A DNA stretch of 64,000 nucleotides from Bradyrhizobium sp. (GCF_030654605.1 NZ_JAURXB010000295.1:48501-112500), one strand, 5' to 3'. Numbered from the stretch's first letter, positions 50,752 to 61,657 are shown. Notes: generated from the letters alone by a model not told the origin. Numbers and translations: made by a program.

Positions 50752-51591
50752 TCACTCCGGGAACGTGACCATGCGCGTGAACCGCGCGAGGACCTGGTCG
50801 AGCAGCATGCCGACCACGCCGATCAGCAGGATGGCGATGATGACGTTGGTGATCGAAAGGTTGTTCCACTCGTTCCAGACGAAGTAGCCAATGCCGGTAC
50901 CGCCGACCAGCATCTCGGCGGCGACGATCACCAGCCAGGCGATGCCGATCGAAATCCGCATACCCGTCAGAATCGTCGGCGCCGCCGCCGGCAGGATCAC
51001 CGTGAAGGCGCGCCTGACGGTGCCGACTTCCAGCGTGCGCGCGACGTTGATCCATTCCTTGCGCACCGCGGCCACACCAAACGCGGTGTTGAGCAGCATC
51101 GGCCACACCGAGCAGATGAAAATGACGAAGATCGCCGACAGCCCGGAATCCTTGATGGTGTAGAGCGCCAGCGGCATCCAGGCCAGCGGCGAGATCGGCT
51201 TCAGGATCTGGATGAACGGGTCGAGCGCCTTGTTGATCAGGGGCGACATGCCGATCAGGAAGCCGAGCGGGATCGCGACGATCACGGCAAGAAAATAGCC
51301 CAGCCCGACGCGGGCGATGGAATAGCCGAGCTGGATGCCGAGGCCCTTGTCGTTCGGGCCGTTGTCGTAGAACGGCCTTCTCACATGTTCCCACAGTTTG
51401 GCGCCGACATCGAGCGGGCCGGGCATCGCCGATTTGCCGGCGGTCGCGGTCAGCCCCATCAGCTTGGCGTATTCCGGCGTCATGGTGGCGACGGTACCGG
51501 TGCCGCGGGTGGCGATATGCCAGATGCCGATGAAGGCGAGAAACAGCGCGATCGACACGATCGCCGCGCGAAGGCGGAGGGAAGGGTTCAT
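50752..51591 (-). CDS. ABC transporter permease, nitrate/cyanate type (NrtB/CynB-like)
   Basis: The 279-residue permease has about six membrane spans and the binding-protein-dependent loop RKEWINVARTLEVGTVRRAFTVILPAAAPTILTGMRISIGIAWLVIVAAEML, which contacts the ATPase. The N-terminal helix is followed by a periplasmic stretch with ATMTPEYAKLMGLTATAG. It is encoded between the binding protein (184-base gap filled by a repeat) and the ATPase. Confidence 0.92.
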   Translation of the reverse strand: MNPSLRLRAAIVSIALFLAFIGIWHIATRGTGTVATMTPEYAKLMGLTATAGKSAMPGPLDVGAKLWEHVRRPFYDNGPNDKGLGIQLGYSIARVGLGYFLAVIVAIPLGFLIGMSPLINKALDPFIQILKPISPLAWMPLALYTIKDSGLSAIFVIFICSVWPMLLNTAFGVAAVRKEWINVARTLEVGTVRRAFTVILPAAAPTILTGMRISIGIAWLVIVAAEMLVGGTGIGYFVWNEWNNLSITNVIIAILLIGVVGMLLDQVLARFTRMVTFPE

Positions 51592-51611
51592 CGGACACGC
51601 CCTCTCGGCAT

Positions 51612-51756
51612 GTCGTCCCGGCGAACGCCGGGACCCATAACCCCCGGTATTGCGGATTGCGGAAGGTGTCTGACATCATGCCGCAACGAGACGTCACGGC
51701 GCCGCGATGAACGCAATTTGCGTTCACGCTGGGGTCCCGGCGTTCGCCGGGACGAC
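51612..51756. repeat. Composite palindrome, family F, between nrtA-like and nrtB-like genes
   Basis: GTCGTCCCGGCGAACGCCGG at the left end and CCGGCGTTCGCCGGGACGAC at the right end are each small palindromes and also pair with each other over 145 bases; GACCC and GGGTC flank the inner side. It lies inside the transporter operon. Confidence 0.8.
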
Positions 51757-51775
51757 GGACGAGAATGCATCTCCC

Positions 51776-53164
51776 TCACGACGCCTTCCTGATCTTGAAG
51801 CTGTTGAGATACTCCTCGGGCTTGGCCGGATCGAACGGCTTGCCCATTACCGAAAAACTCTTGGTGGTGGTGGTCGGCGGCGTCAGCCCGGCTTCCTTCA
51901 TCAGCCTGGTGGCATCGGTGGCGAGATAGACCTGGGAGGCGATGCCGGCATAGTCGATGTCACCCTTGACCTGACCCCAGCGCTTCATCTGCGTCATGAT
52001 CCAGATCGCGAAGGACTGCCACGGGAACGGATCGAAATCGACGCGGTTGGGCTGCTTGACGATATTGCCGAGGCCGTCGGCAAAGGTGCCGGTGAGGATC
52101 TGCTCGAGTACGATTGGCGGCTGGTTCAGGTAATTCGCCGGCGCGATCGCTTCCGCGATCTGCTTGCGGTTCTCGGCCTTGTGGGCGAACGCGGTGGCCT
52201 CGATGATCGACTTGAGCAGCGCGCCGTAGGTGTTCGGCATCGAGGTGACGAATTCCTTCGACGCTGCGAAGGCGCAGCACGGATGCCCCTCCCAGATGTC
52301 CTTGGTGAGGATGTGAATGAAGCCGACGCCGTCATAGACCGCGCGCTGGTTCATCGGGTCGGGGCCGAGGAAGCCGTCGATGTTGTCGGCGCGCAGATTG
52401 GCGACCATTTCCGGCGGCGGCACCGCGCGGATCTGCACGTCGGCGTCGGGATCGATGCCGTGCTCGGCGAGATAATAGCGCAGCAGATAATTGTGCATCG
52501 AGAAGTCGAACGGAACGGCGAACTTGAAGCCTTTCCAGTCCTTCGGATTGCGCTTGTCCTTGTGCTTGACCGACAGCGTGATGGCCTGGCCGTGGATGTT
52601 CTCGACTGCCGGCATGGTGTAGGGCTGCGGATTGGAGCCGACGCCCATGGTGATGGCGAGCGGCATCGGCGACAGCATGTGGGCTGCGTCGTATTCCTTG
52701 TTGATGGTCTTGTCGCGGATGACGGCCCAGCCGGCGGTCTTGATGACTTCGACGTTGAGGCCGTTCTTGGCGTAAAATCCCATCGGCGCCGCCATGATGA
52801 TCGGCGTCGCGCAGGTGATCGGAATGAAGCCGACCTTGAGGTCCTTCTTTTCCAGCGGCCCGCCTTGCGCGAACGCCTCGGTCGCGGTTTTCAGCGGGAA
52901 GAATTGCGACACCGCGGCAACGGCGGTGGCGACACCCACCGATTTCAGGAAGGCGCGTCGCGCGACATCCTGCGGAAACATCGCGCGCATGACGGCGGAA
53001 GCCACCACGCCCTCGAAGCGGGCCTCCTCGGACGAAGCGACAACCGGCTGCAGCGACAGCCGAGCGGCGGTGTCGTGTTCGGCTTCGTTGACGTGCTGAC
53101 CGCAGCTGCAGCCCTGGGAATGGAGACGGCGGGCCGGATCGAACGGATTGTCGAACGTGGACAT
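51776..53164 (-). CDS. NrtA/CmpA-family solute-binding protein of the cyanate/nitrate transporter
   Basis: The 462-residue protein has a long N-terminal part, then a twin-arginine signal (RRAFLKSVGVATAVAAVSQFF, from residue 69; cleavage near residue 99). The mature NrtA-like fold opens with KVGFIPITCATPIIMAAPMGFYAKNGLNVEVIKTAGWAVIRDK. The first 68 residues carry the motif CSCGQH (19-24), also found in the paralogue at 55262. The ATG at 53164 follows AGGAGG. A near-perfect sigma-54 promoter lies just upstream. The ligand is nitrate, cyanate or similar; cynS in the operon favours cyanate. Confidence 0.9.
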   Translation of the reverse strand: MSTFDNPFDPARRLHSQGCSCGQHVNEAEHDTAARLSLQPVVASSEEARFEGVVASAVMRAMFPQDVARRAFLKSVGVATAVAAVSQFFPLKTATEAFAQGGPLEKKDLKVGFIPITCATPIIMAAPMGFYAKNGLNVEVIKTAGWAVIRDKTINKEYDAAHMLSPMPLAITMGVGSNPQPYTMPAVENIHGQAITLSVKHKDKRNPKDWKGFKFAVPFDFSMHNYLLRYYLAEHGIDPDADVQIRAVPPPEMVANLRADNIDGFLGPDPMNQRAVYDGVGFIHILTKDIWEGHPCCAFAASKEFVTSMPNTYGALLKSIIEATAFAHKAENRKQIAEAIAPANYLNQPPIVLEQILTGTFADGLGNIVKQPNRVDFDPFPWQSFAIWIMTQMKRWGQVKGDIDYAGIASQVYLATDATRLMKEAGLTPPTTTTKSFSVMGKPFDPAKPEEYLNSFKIRKAS

Positions 53165-53197
53165 GAAACCTCCTGCGCTTCGTTGCCCTTGCATTAG

Positions 53198-53212
53198 GCA
53201 AAGAGCGTGCCA
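53198..53212 (-). promoter_or_regulatory. Sigma-54 (-24/-12) promoter of the nrtA-nrtB-nrtD-cynS operon
   Basis: Read on the minus strand, TGGCACGCTCTTTGC equals the RpoN consensus TGGCACG-N4-TTGC. The expected transcript start is near 53186, about 22 bases before the nrtA-like ATG, with the ribosome site in between. A sigma-54 activator gene starts 120 bases away in the other direction. Confidence 0.8.
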
Positions 53213-53270
53213 GCCTGCGCCACACGCACTTGTTCAATGGACGCAGTGTTTTCGACGGATGTTGGCAATT

Positions 53271-53320
53271 ACGAAAATTCGTGATACACGATAATTCGTA
53301 GTCAAATTACGATTTTTCGG
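53271..53320. promoter_or_regulatory. Three repeated palindromic sites, probable upstream activating sequence
   Basis: ACGAAAATTCGT (53271-53282), ACGATAATTCGT (53288-53299) and the weaker ACGATTTTTCGG (53309-53320) share the pattern ACGA-N4-TCG. They lie 85-135 bases upstream of the predicted transcript start at 53186, the classical range for an activator of sigma-54 RNA polymerase. They also lie just before the activator's own gene, so they could mediate autoregulation. Confidence 0.65.
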
Positions 53321-53331
53321 AGTTCTGAGTG

Positions 53332-55261
<1,930 letters not shown>

Positions 55262-55284
<23 letters not shown>

Positions 55285-56647
55285 AGCTGTTGAGATATTC
55301 CTCGGGTTTTGCGGCGTCGAAGGTCTTGCCCATCACCGCGAACGACTTGTAGGCGGTTGCGGGCGGCGTCAGCCCCATCTCCTTCATCACCTTGGCGGTA
55401 TCGGTCGCGAGGAACACCTGTTCGGCCACCGACTTGTAATCGACATCGCCCTTGATCTGGCCCCAGCGCTTCATCTGGGTCAGCATCCATACTGCGAAGG
55501 ATTGCCAGGGGAACGGATCGAAGTCGACGCGCCTGGGATCCGTCTTGATGCCGCCGAGTCCGTCGGCATAGGTCCCGGTGAGAACCTGCTCCAGCACCGT
55601 GACCGGCGCATTGATATAGTTCGCCGGCGCGATCGCCTCGGCGATCTGCTTGCGGTTCTCCGCTTTCGCGGCGTAGGCGGTGGCATCGACGATCGCCCGC
55701 GTCAGCGCCGCAAAGCTGTTCGGCGACGTCGTGATGAACTCCCGGCTCGCCGCGAAGGTGCAGCAGGGATGGCCGTCCCAGATTTCATTGGACAGGATGT
55801 GCAGGAAGCCGACGCCGTCATAGATCGCGCGCTGGCAGATATTGTCGGGCGCGAGGAAACCGTCGATGTTGTCGGCGCGCAGATTGGCGACCATTTCCGG
55901 CGGCGGCACCGACCGCAATTGCACGTCGGTGTCGGGATCGATGCCGTGCTCGGCGAGATAATAGCGCAGCAGGTAATTGTGCATCGAGTAATCGAACGGA
56001 ATGGCGAACTTCATGCCTTTCCAATCCCTGGGGTCGCGCCGGTCCTTGTGCTTCATGGCAAGGGTAATGCCCTGCCCGTTGATGTTCTCGATCGCCGGCA
56101 CCGTGAAGGGAATCGCGTTGGCCCCCAGCCCCAGCGAAATCGCGATCGGCATCGGCGCCAGCATGTGCGCGGCGTCGTATTCCTTGTTGATGGTCTTGTC
56201 GCGGATCACGGCCCAGCCGGCGGTCTTCACCACCTCGACGTTGAGGCCGTATTTGGCATAGAAGCCGAGCGGCGCCGCCATGATGATCGGCGTCGCGCAG
56301 GTGATCGGGATGAAGCCGACCTTGAGGTCCTTCTTCTCGGGTACGCCGCCCTGCGCAAATACCTCGGTCGCCGTCTTGATCGGAAAGAACTGCGAGACGG
56401 CGGCCAGCGCGGTCGACGCCCCGACCGATTTCAGAAACGCGCGGCGCGCGGCATCCTTCGGAAACATCGCCCGCATCACGGCGGAGGCAACCACCCCCTC
56501 GTAACGATGCTGCTCGGTCGGCGCCGGCTCGCAGCGCAGCGTCAGCGCCGCCTGTTCGTGTTCCCTGGCGGAGCCATGCTGGCCGCAGACGCAGCCTGAT
56601 CGTGACAGCTTGCGATCGGCATCGAACGCATCGTCGAAGGTGGACAT
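55262..56647 (-). CDS. Second NrtA/CmpA-family solute-binding protein, paralogue of the 51776 gene
   Basis: The 461-residue protein is very close to the binding protein at 51776-53164 over its whole length, including the CVCGQH motif (19-24), VVASAVMRAMFP, the RRAFLKSVG twin-arginine signal and KVGFIPITCATPIIMAAP. It has no permease or ATPase of its own nearby, so it may share the neighbouring transporter or widen its ligand range. The ATG has AGAGGA before it. It lies downstream of the sulfurtransferase in the same direction (110-base gap). Confidence 0.9.
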
Positions 56648-56757
56648 GCCCCATTCCTCTGTGTGGTGTCGGATGATTGAACGGCCAACCGCGCCGCTTT
56701 CAGCGGTTCATCGCCGGCCGCCTCAGTGCGGCCGGACGATGCAGACCTTGCGGGCTC

Positions 56758-57636
56758 TTATGCCGCCTTCTCCGTCAGCCTGGCGTCGGTGGGCAGCCCT
56801 TCCTCGATCGGCAACGACGGATCGCGCGACCATTCGTTCCAGGACCCGAAATACATCCGCACGTCCTTCACCCCGGCGTTTTTCAGCGCGAGGAAGGTGT
56901 TGGAGGCCCGGGCGCCCTTGAAGCAATAGAGATAGACCGGGGTATTCGGCGTGATGCCGACGGTGGCGCATTCGGCCAGGATCTCGTCCTTGGACTTGAA
57001 GCGCGGTCCCTCCGAGGTCGGCTTCATCATGCGGTACCATTCGAGCCACACCGCGCCGGGAATCCGTCCCTTGCGCGGGCAGAAATCCTTGCCGTAGGGC
57101 GAGGAGCTGTCGCCGATCCATTCATCGACGTCGCGGACGTCGAGCAGCGCGACGCCGGGCTTGCCGACGGCGGCCAGCATGGTCTTGGCATCGATCAGGA
57201 TGTCGCCGGCTTCCGGAACGATCGAGAACGAGGCCGGCGCCGGCGTCGGAACGTCCGTCGTTACCGGCAGGCCCGCGGCGGCCCAGGCGTCGAACCCGCC
57301 ATGCAGCACCTTGATCCTGGGATAGCCGAGCATGGTCAGGAGAAAATATCCGCGGCAGGACTGCCCGAAACCGGAATTCATCGACTGCTCGTAGATGACG
57401 GCGGTTTCCTTGCCCGACAGCCCGGCCTTGCCGAAGGCGTCGGCGAATTTTGTCTTCAGCTCCTGCATGCCCTCCGGCGTCGAGGTCGCGAGGAAGGTGA
57501 AGATTTCATGCACGTTGACGGCGTTGGGGAGATGCCCCGCGCCGTAGGCATCCGGGTTGCGCGTGTCGATGATGACGCACGGCTCTTTAGTGATGAATTC
57601 GGCGAGTTCGCCGGCGGAAATCAAAACATCCGTCAT
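56758..57636 (-). CDS. Sulfurtransferase with two rhodanese domains
   Basis: The 292-residue protein has two rhodanese domains: an N-terminal one (VIIDTRNPDAYGAGHLPNAVNV) and a C-terminal one with the active-site loop YCFKGARAS, in which Cys238 is the sulfur acceptor. The loop differs from classical thiosulfate (CRKGVT) and mercaptopyruvate (CG/S-GVT) sulfurtransferases, so the donor is uncertain. Its acceptor could be cyanide or another thiophile. The ATG at 57636 follows AGGAGAG; the longer open frame upstream is non-coding. The gene sits in a run with OsmC and a flavin enzyme. Confidence 0.85.
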   Translation of the reverse strand: MTDVLISAGELAEFITKEPCVIIDTRNPDAYGAGHLPNAVNVHEIFTFLATSTPEGMQELKTKFADAFGKAGLSGKETAVIYEQSMNSGFGQSCRGYFLLTMLGYPRIKVLHGGFDAWAAAGLPVTTDVPTPAPASFSIVPEAGDILIDAKTMLAAVGKPGVALLDVRDVDEWIGDSSSPYGKDFCPRKGRIPGAVWLEWYRMMKPTSEGPRFKSKDEILAECATVGITPNTPVYLYCFKGARASNTFLALKNAGVKDVRMYFGSWNEWSRDPSLPIEEGLPTDARLTEKAA

Positions 57637-57749
57637 GTCAGGCCTCTCCTGTTTTCGTCGTTGAAAGTTAGGGTCGATCCGATGTTCTCGAGAAATCTGT
57701 CTGCTCACCTCTCCTGCAAAAACGCCCGCCAATTCTCCCCCTGCAAGAC

Positions 57750-58874
57750 TCACGCCTCTGCCAGCATTTTGCGCAGCTGCTTGGTGGCGGGCGTGACGAT
57801 GGCGACGAAGTAGGCCTCGCGCAGCCGGCGCTGCGCGCGGTGGCTTTTCAGGTAACCGCGCGCGCCGCAATGGAGCATCGCCGCATGCGCGGCCGCGACA
57901 CTGGCCTCGCCCGCCCGCAGCCGAAGCGCCACGACCTGACGCCAGTAGCTGTCGTCCGCGTTGTAGGGGTCGCGCGCCAGCTCCATGGTTTCGGTTTCGA
58001 GTTCGGTCAGCAGATCCTGGAAATTGACCGGCTGCTGCGGCAGATAGCGGTTGACGTGGCCGAGCGGCCCGGCGACCTCGTTCATGATCGCGATGCAATC
58101 CCGGATCAGGCCGGTCGCCATGCCCGCCTGCAGCAGGATGAAGCCGGCGCGGATTTTCTTGACGAACGGCCCGGCCGGCGCGGCGAGGACGTGATCGTCC
58201 GCTATGAAGGCATCGCGGAACTGGACGCCGTAGGTGCCGGTGCCGTCCATCGCCAGAAACGGCTGGCACGGCGTCAGCGTGATGGCGGGATCGGAACAGT
58301 CGGCGAGAAACATCACGATCTCGTTCGGCTTGTCCTCGATCTCGAAGATCGTGCCGAACAAATGATCGGGACCGAGATTGGACACCCAGGGCAGCGCGCC
58401 GCGCACGACGTAGCCGCCCTCGACCCTGCGCCCCCTGAGCTTGAACTTCTCGATTCCGTAAAACGTCTTCATCGGATTGGACAGGCCGGTGCCGCCGAGG
58501 ATCTTTCCCGCGGAGACGCCGTCGGCGAACCGCGCCGTCAGCGCCGCATTGCCGGAATTCGTCACGTACCAGGCCAGCGTGTTCTGGCACCACGCCATGA
58601 AGGCGGTGGCGCCGCAGACCTCGCCGAGCGCCGAGATCGACTGAATGGCGCAGCACAGATCGGCCGCGCCATTCGCCGGTCGATGCGTACCCCACGCCCC
58701 GGCATCGCCGAGACGCCGGAGCAGTTCGGCCGGATAGACCGTGCCGTCGTCGATGCCGGCCGCGAGCGGCGCGAGATCCTTGCGTGCCATCGCCGCCACC
58801 CCGGCGACGACGGATGCCTGTGAAACACCGCCGACATCGTCGACCGGCAGACGCGATACAGCCACTTGACCCAT
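57750..58874 (-). CDS. Acyl-CoA dehydrogenase family flavoprotein
   Basis: The 374-residue protein has the acyl-CoA dehydrogenase build: an N-terminal helical part (LLRRLGDAGAWGTHRP), a middle beta domain with GTGLSNPMKTF and the EGGYVVRGALPWVSNLG segment, and a C-terminal helical bundle. A catalytic Glu at the usual place is not obvious. Related flavoproteins include DszC/SfnC-type monooxygenases that act on sulfur compounds, but assignment to these is inference. The ATG follows CGGAGAG. It lies between OsmC and the sulfurtransferase. Confidence 0.8.
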   Translation of the reverse strand: MGQVAVSRLPVDDVGGVSQASVVAGVAAMARKDLAPLAAGIDDGTVYPAELLRRLGDAGAWGTHRPANGAADLCCAIQSISALGEVCGATAFMAWCQNTLAWYVTNSGNAALTARFADGVSAGKILGGTGLSNPMKTFYGIEKFKLRGRRVEGGYVVRGALPWVSNLGPDHLFGTIFEIEDKPNEIVMFLADCSDPAITLTPCQPFLAMDGTGTYGVQFRDAFIADDHVLAAPAGPFVKKIRAGFILLQAGMATGLIRDCIAIMNEVAGPLGHVNRYLPQQPVNFQDLLTELETETMELARDPYNADDSYWRQVVALRLRAGEASVAAAHAAMLHCGARGYLKSHRAQRRLREAYFVAIVTPATKQLRKMLAEA

Positions 58875-58922
58875 CAGACTCTCCGTAGCGGTTTTCGGGG
58901 ACGCGATTGCACGCTTGACGCT

Positions 58923-59465
58923 CTAGGCGCTGACCTCGAGATTGACGGGCCGCGTAAAGGTATTGGCAACCGGCGACCACTTCTTGACGTGGGTCACCAG
59001 CGCGTCGATCTCGGCCTGGGCAATGCCTTCGCAGACCATGTCGACCTTGACCCGCACGTCGGTGAAGCCGACCGGCTTCTCGCTGACGTCGCCGGTGCCC
59101 CACACCGCCGTGATGTTGAGGTCGCCTTCGAGCTGCAGCTCGAGCTTGTTGACGATCCAGCCGCGATGCACCGCGTTGGCGTGCAGCCCGACCGCGAGGC
59201 AGGAACCCAGCGCCGCCAATGATGCTTCCGACGGATTCGGCGCGGTGTCGTCGCCGAGCAGGCCCGGCGGCTCGTCGACGATGTAGGGCGGCAGGTTGCG
59301 GATGTAGTTGGCGTGGCGGAACTTGCCTTCGGCCACCGTCTTGCACTTCAAGGTCTTGATCACCTTGGGGTTGGCCTTGCTGGTGACGATGAGTTGTTGC
59401 AGCCCGTCCTTGTCGATCGGAGCAAGGCAGCCTGTCAGCACTGTTTTCTGGGCGACCGCGGTCAT
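58923..59465 (-). CDS. OsmC family protein
   Basis: The 180-residue protein is OsmC-like: a central helix with NPSEASLAALGSCLAVGLHANAV (Cys89) and the second Cys145 in VDMVCEGIAQ. These two cysteines form the peroxidase pair in OsmC/Ohr proteins that reduce organic hydroperoxides or disulfides. It is the first gene of a four-gene minus-strand run, preceded by a sigma-54-like promoter. Confidence 0.87.
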   Translation of the reverse strand: MTAVAQKTVLTGCLAPIDKDGLQQLIVTSKANPKVIKTLKCKTVAEGKFRHANYIRNLPPYIVDEPPGLLGDDTAPNPSEASLAALGSCLAVGLHANAVHRGWIVNKLELQLEGDLNITAVWGTGDVSEKPVGFTDVRVKVDMVCEGIAQAEIDALVTHVKKWSPVANTFTRPVNLEVSA

Positions 59466-59508
59466 TTGTTTCTCCCTGGGAGGTAGGATACCGAACGGTC
59501 TGTTTCCT

Positions 59509-59523
59509 GCATGAAGCGTGCCA
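59509..59523 (-). promoter_or_regulatory. Sigma-54-like promoter of the osmC/flavoprotein/sulfurtransferase/nrtA2 run
   Basis: Read on the minus strand, TGGCACGCTTCATGC matches TGGCACG-N4-TTGC except for one base in the -12 element; the essential GG and GC with ten bases between are kept. The transcript would start near 59497, 32 bases before the OsmC ATG. I find no copy of the ACGA-type sites next to it. Confidence 0.6.
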
Positions 59524-59694
59524 GAGACCGCCCGGCCGAAAACCCGAACGCCTGAAGCCGCTTAGGCCGGATTGCCCGAAAACCGATCGGTAGCCTCCTG
59601 CCTAAACCAGGTGCAATCGCTGCTTCATCGCGGAGATCTTGAGCACTGCAAGATGCGACTTGATGCGTGCGTCGCATTTCGATTAACTGAGCGC

Positions 59695-60357
59695 ATGCGC
59701 AAACCTGCTTCGAAGAAGCGTTCCTCCGCCGCACGTCCCGCTGCCGGCGACGACGAGTCCGCGCACGGACGCCTGCTCGGCGCCGCGACGCGGCTGTTCT
59801 GCAAGGACGGCATCAACGCCACCGGCATCGACGCCATCATCAACGAGGCCGGCACCGCCAAGACCACGCTCTACAAGCTGTTCGGTTCGAAAACCAATCT
59901 GGTGCATGCCGTGCTGGAGACCGAGGGCAGGCAGTGGCGCGAATGGTTCATCGATTCGATCGAGACCGGCGGCGGCAGCGCGCAGACCAAGCTGGCGCGA
60001 ATCTTTCCCGCGCTGAAGAGCTGGTTCGGCGAGGAACGGTTCTACGGATGTCCCTTCATCAATGCGGTCGCCGAGCACGACAAGGACCAGAAGCAATTCC
60101 GCGCCATCGCCATGAAACACAAGAAGGTGGTGCTGGCGCACATCGAGAAGCTGGCCGGCGAGATGGGCGCGGCGGAGCCGGAAGTGCTGGCGCACCAGCT
60201 CGCGCTATTGATCGACGGCGCCATCGTCGCGGCCATGGTCTCGCGCAATCCCGATGTCGCCGACACCGCGGGATTGGCCGCGGGCTCGCTGTTCGGACCG
60301 TCGAAGCTGAAGAAACCGAAACGCGCGGGCGAGACGCCACAGTTGATGGCGGTGTAG
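59695..60357 (+). CDS. TetR-family transcriptional regulator
   Basis: The 220-residue repressor has a basic Lys/Ala-rich N-terminal tail and the TetR helix-turn-helix RLLGAATRLFCKDGINATGIDAIINEAGTAKTTLYKLF. The ligand domain contains WFGEERFYGCPFINAVAEH with one Cys. The ATG at 59695 was chosen because the frame further left is not protein-like. It is divergent from the OsmC run and may regulate it, in addition to sigma-54 control. Confidence 0.85.
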   Translation: MRKPASKKRSSAARPAAGDDESAHGRLLGAATRLFCKDGINATGIDAIINEAGTAKTTLYKLFGSKTNLVHAVLETEGRQWREWFIDSIETGGGSAQTKLARIFPALKSWFGEERFYGCPFINAVAEHDKDQKQFRAIAMKHKKVVLAHIEKLAGEMGAAEPEVLAHQLALLIDGAIVAAMVSRNPDVADTAGLAAGSLFGPSKLKKPKRAGETPQLMAV

Positions 60358-60365
60358 CAACTGGC

Positions 60366-60444
60366 CGTCATTGCGAGCGAAGCGAAGCAATCCATTCTTT
60401 CTTTGCTCGGCAGCATGGATTGCTTCGCTTCGCTCGCAATGACG
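60366..60444. repeat. Inverted repeat, family B, fourth copy
   Basis: CGTCATTGCGAGCGAAGCGA and the right arm TCGCTTCGCTCGCAATGACG are perfect 20-base arms; GAAGCAATCCAT faces ATGGATTGCTTC. It sits between the converging TetR and trmJ genes and may terminate both. Confidence 0.9.
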
Positions 60445-60454
60445 AACCCTTTTC

Positions 60455-61657
60455 CTACCGTGCCTCCAGCACGCGCGTCTCCAGCCGGTCGAGCTGTCCG
60501 CCGATATCGGCTTCGACCTCTGCCGACACCATCGCGACCACGCGATAGCCTCGCGCCTCCAGCCATGCTTGCCGCGCCGCACGGTCCTTGACGATCACCT
60601 CGGTCTCATCGGGATTGATCAGCTCGATCGCGATCCGGTGCACGAAACTGACAAAATCCGGAATGTGGCGGCCAACCGGGGTCTGGCGTTTGAACTGCCC
60701 GGCAAAACGGCGGTCGGTTCGCAAGCCCTCCCACAGGATGCGCTCGGCGTCGGTCGGGTTGCGCCGCAACAGCCGCGCCAGCCCGCGCACGGTGCCGCTT
60801 TCCGACGGCAGCGCGTGCTGCCCGTGCTCGGCGAGCAGCGCGCGCAGGCGGGTGGCCTGTTCGCCGTCGAGCACGCCGCCCTTGGCAGGGCCCTTGCGCC
60901 CTTCCGCGATCGCCATCACCACGCCGTGCAGCGTGTGCATGTCCTGCTTGGTCGGCTCCATCCGGGTAAAGATGTTGCGCAGATTGACCAGCATGGTCTC
61001 GCGCTTTTCCGCCGGCCGCAGGAATTCGACCTTGTCGAGTTCGCGGATCAGATTGTCGAAGAACGCCTGCATCTGGTGCTGCGAGGCGGGCTCGGAATGC
61101 TCCGGCATCGCGAACGGCAGCGCCCCCGCGGTCGAGAGCTTGAACCATTCATAGCCGATCAGCAGCACCGCCTGCGCCAGATTGAGCGAGGCAAAACCCG
61201 GATTGACCGGAAAGGTGATGATGCGGTTGGCCAGCGCCACCTCCTCGTTCTGCAAGCCGTAGCGCTCGCGGCCGAACAGGATTCCGACCGTGCCGCCGCC
61301 GGCGACGCCGGCCACGATCTCCCGCGCCGCGGCTTCCGGGGCGACCACCGGCTTGGCCTGGTCGTGGGCGCGCGCGGTGGTGGCGAACAGCAGCGTGCAG
61401 TCGGCCACTGCCTGCTCGACGGTGTCGAACAGCTCGACCGCATCCAGGATATGGTCGGCGCCGGAGGCGGCGCGCTGGGCGCTGATGTTCGGCCAGCCGT
61501 CACGCGGATTGACGATTCTTAAACGGGTTAGGCCGAAATTGCCCATCGCGCGCGCGGCCATGCCGATGTTCTCGCCGAGCTGCGGCTCGACCAGAATGAT
61601 GACGGGCCCCGCCAGCGTGACGCTCGATTTGGTTTTGTCGGTGCCCGATCCGGACAT
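60455..61657 (-). CDS. trmJ: TrmJ-type tRNA 2'-O-methyltransferase with C-terminal DUF559 domain
   Basis: The 400-residue protein begins with a SPOUT methyltransferase (residues 15-170: VIILVEPQLGENIGMAARAMGNFGLTRLRIVNPRDGWPN, then LFGRERYGLQNEE and NPGFASLNLAQAV) and a helical linker to about residue 265. TrmJ methylates nucleotide 32 of the tRNA anticodon loop. The last 115 residues are a DUF559 domain of the Vsr/restriction-nuclease fold: RRNPTDAERILWEGLR and FKRQTPVGRHIPDFVSF. The usual Glu-x-Asp-Gly-x-x-His strand reads AIELINPDET, so the nuclease site looks altered. The ATG at 61657 is used; a further TTG-led extension of 21 residues is possible. Confidence 0.85.
   Translation of the reverse strand: MSGSGTDKTKSSVTLAGPVIILVEPQLGENIGMAARAMGNFGLTRLRIVNPRDGWPNISAQRAASGADHILDAVELFDTVEQAVADCTLLFATTARAHDQAKPVVAPEAAAREIVAGVAGGGTVGILFGRERYGLQNEEVALANRIITFPVNPGFASLNLAQAVLLIGYEWFKLSTAGALPFAMPEHSEPASQHQMQAFFDNLIRELDKVEFLRPAEKRETMLVNLRNIFTRMEPTKQDMHTLHGVVMAIAEGRKGPAKGGVLDGEQATRLRALLAEHGQHALPSESGTVRGLARLLRRNPTDAERILWEGLRTDRRFAGQFKRQTPVGRHIPDFVSFVHRIAIELINPDETEVIVKDRAARQAWLEARGYRVVAMVSAEVEADIGGQLDRLETRVLEAR

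Noticed and set aside
51592..51775. Insertion sequence between the nrtA-like and nrtB-like genes
   Set aside because: The 145-base composite palindrome has no transposase frame and belongs to a repeat family.
57640..59346. A long minus-strand extension upstream of the sulfurtransferase frame
   Set aside because: It runs through the flavoprotein and osmC genes in another frame and has no recognisable domain; the ATG with AGGAGAG at 57636 is the natural start.
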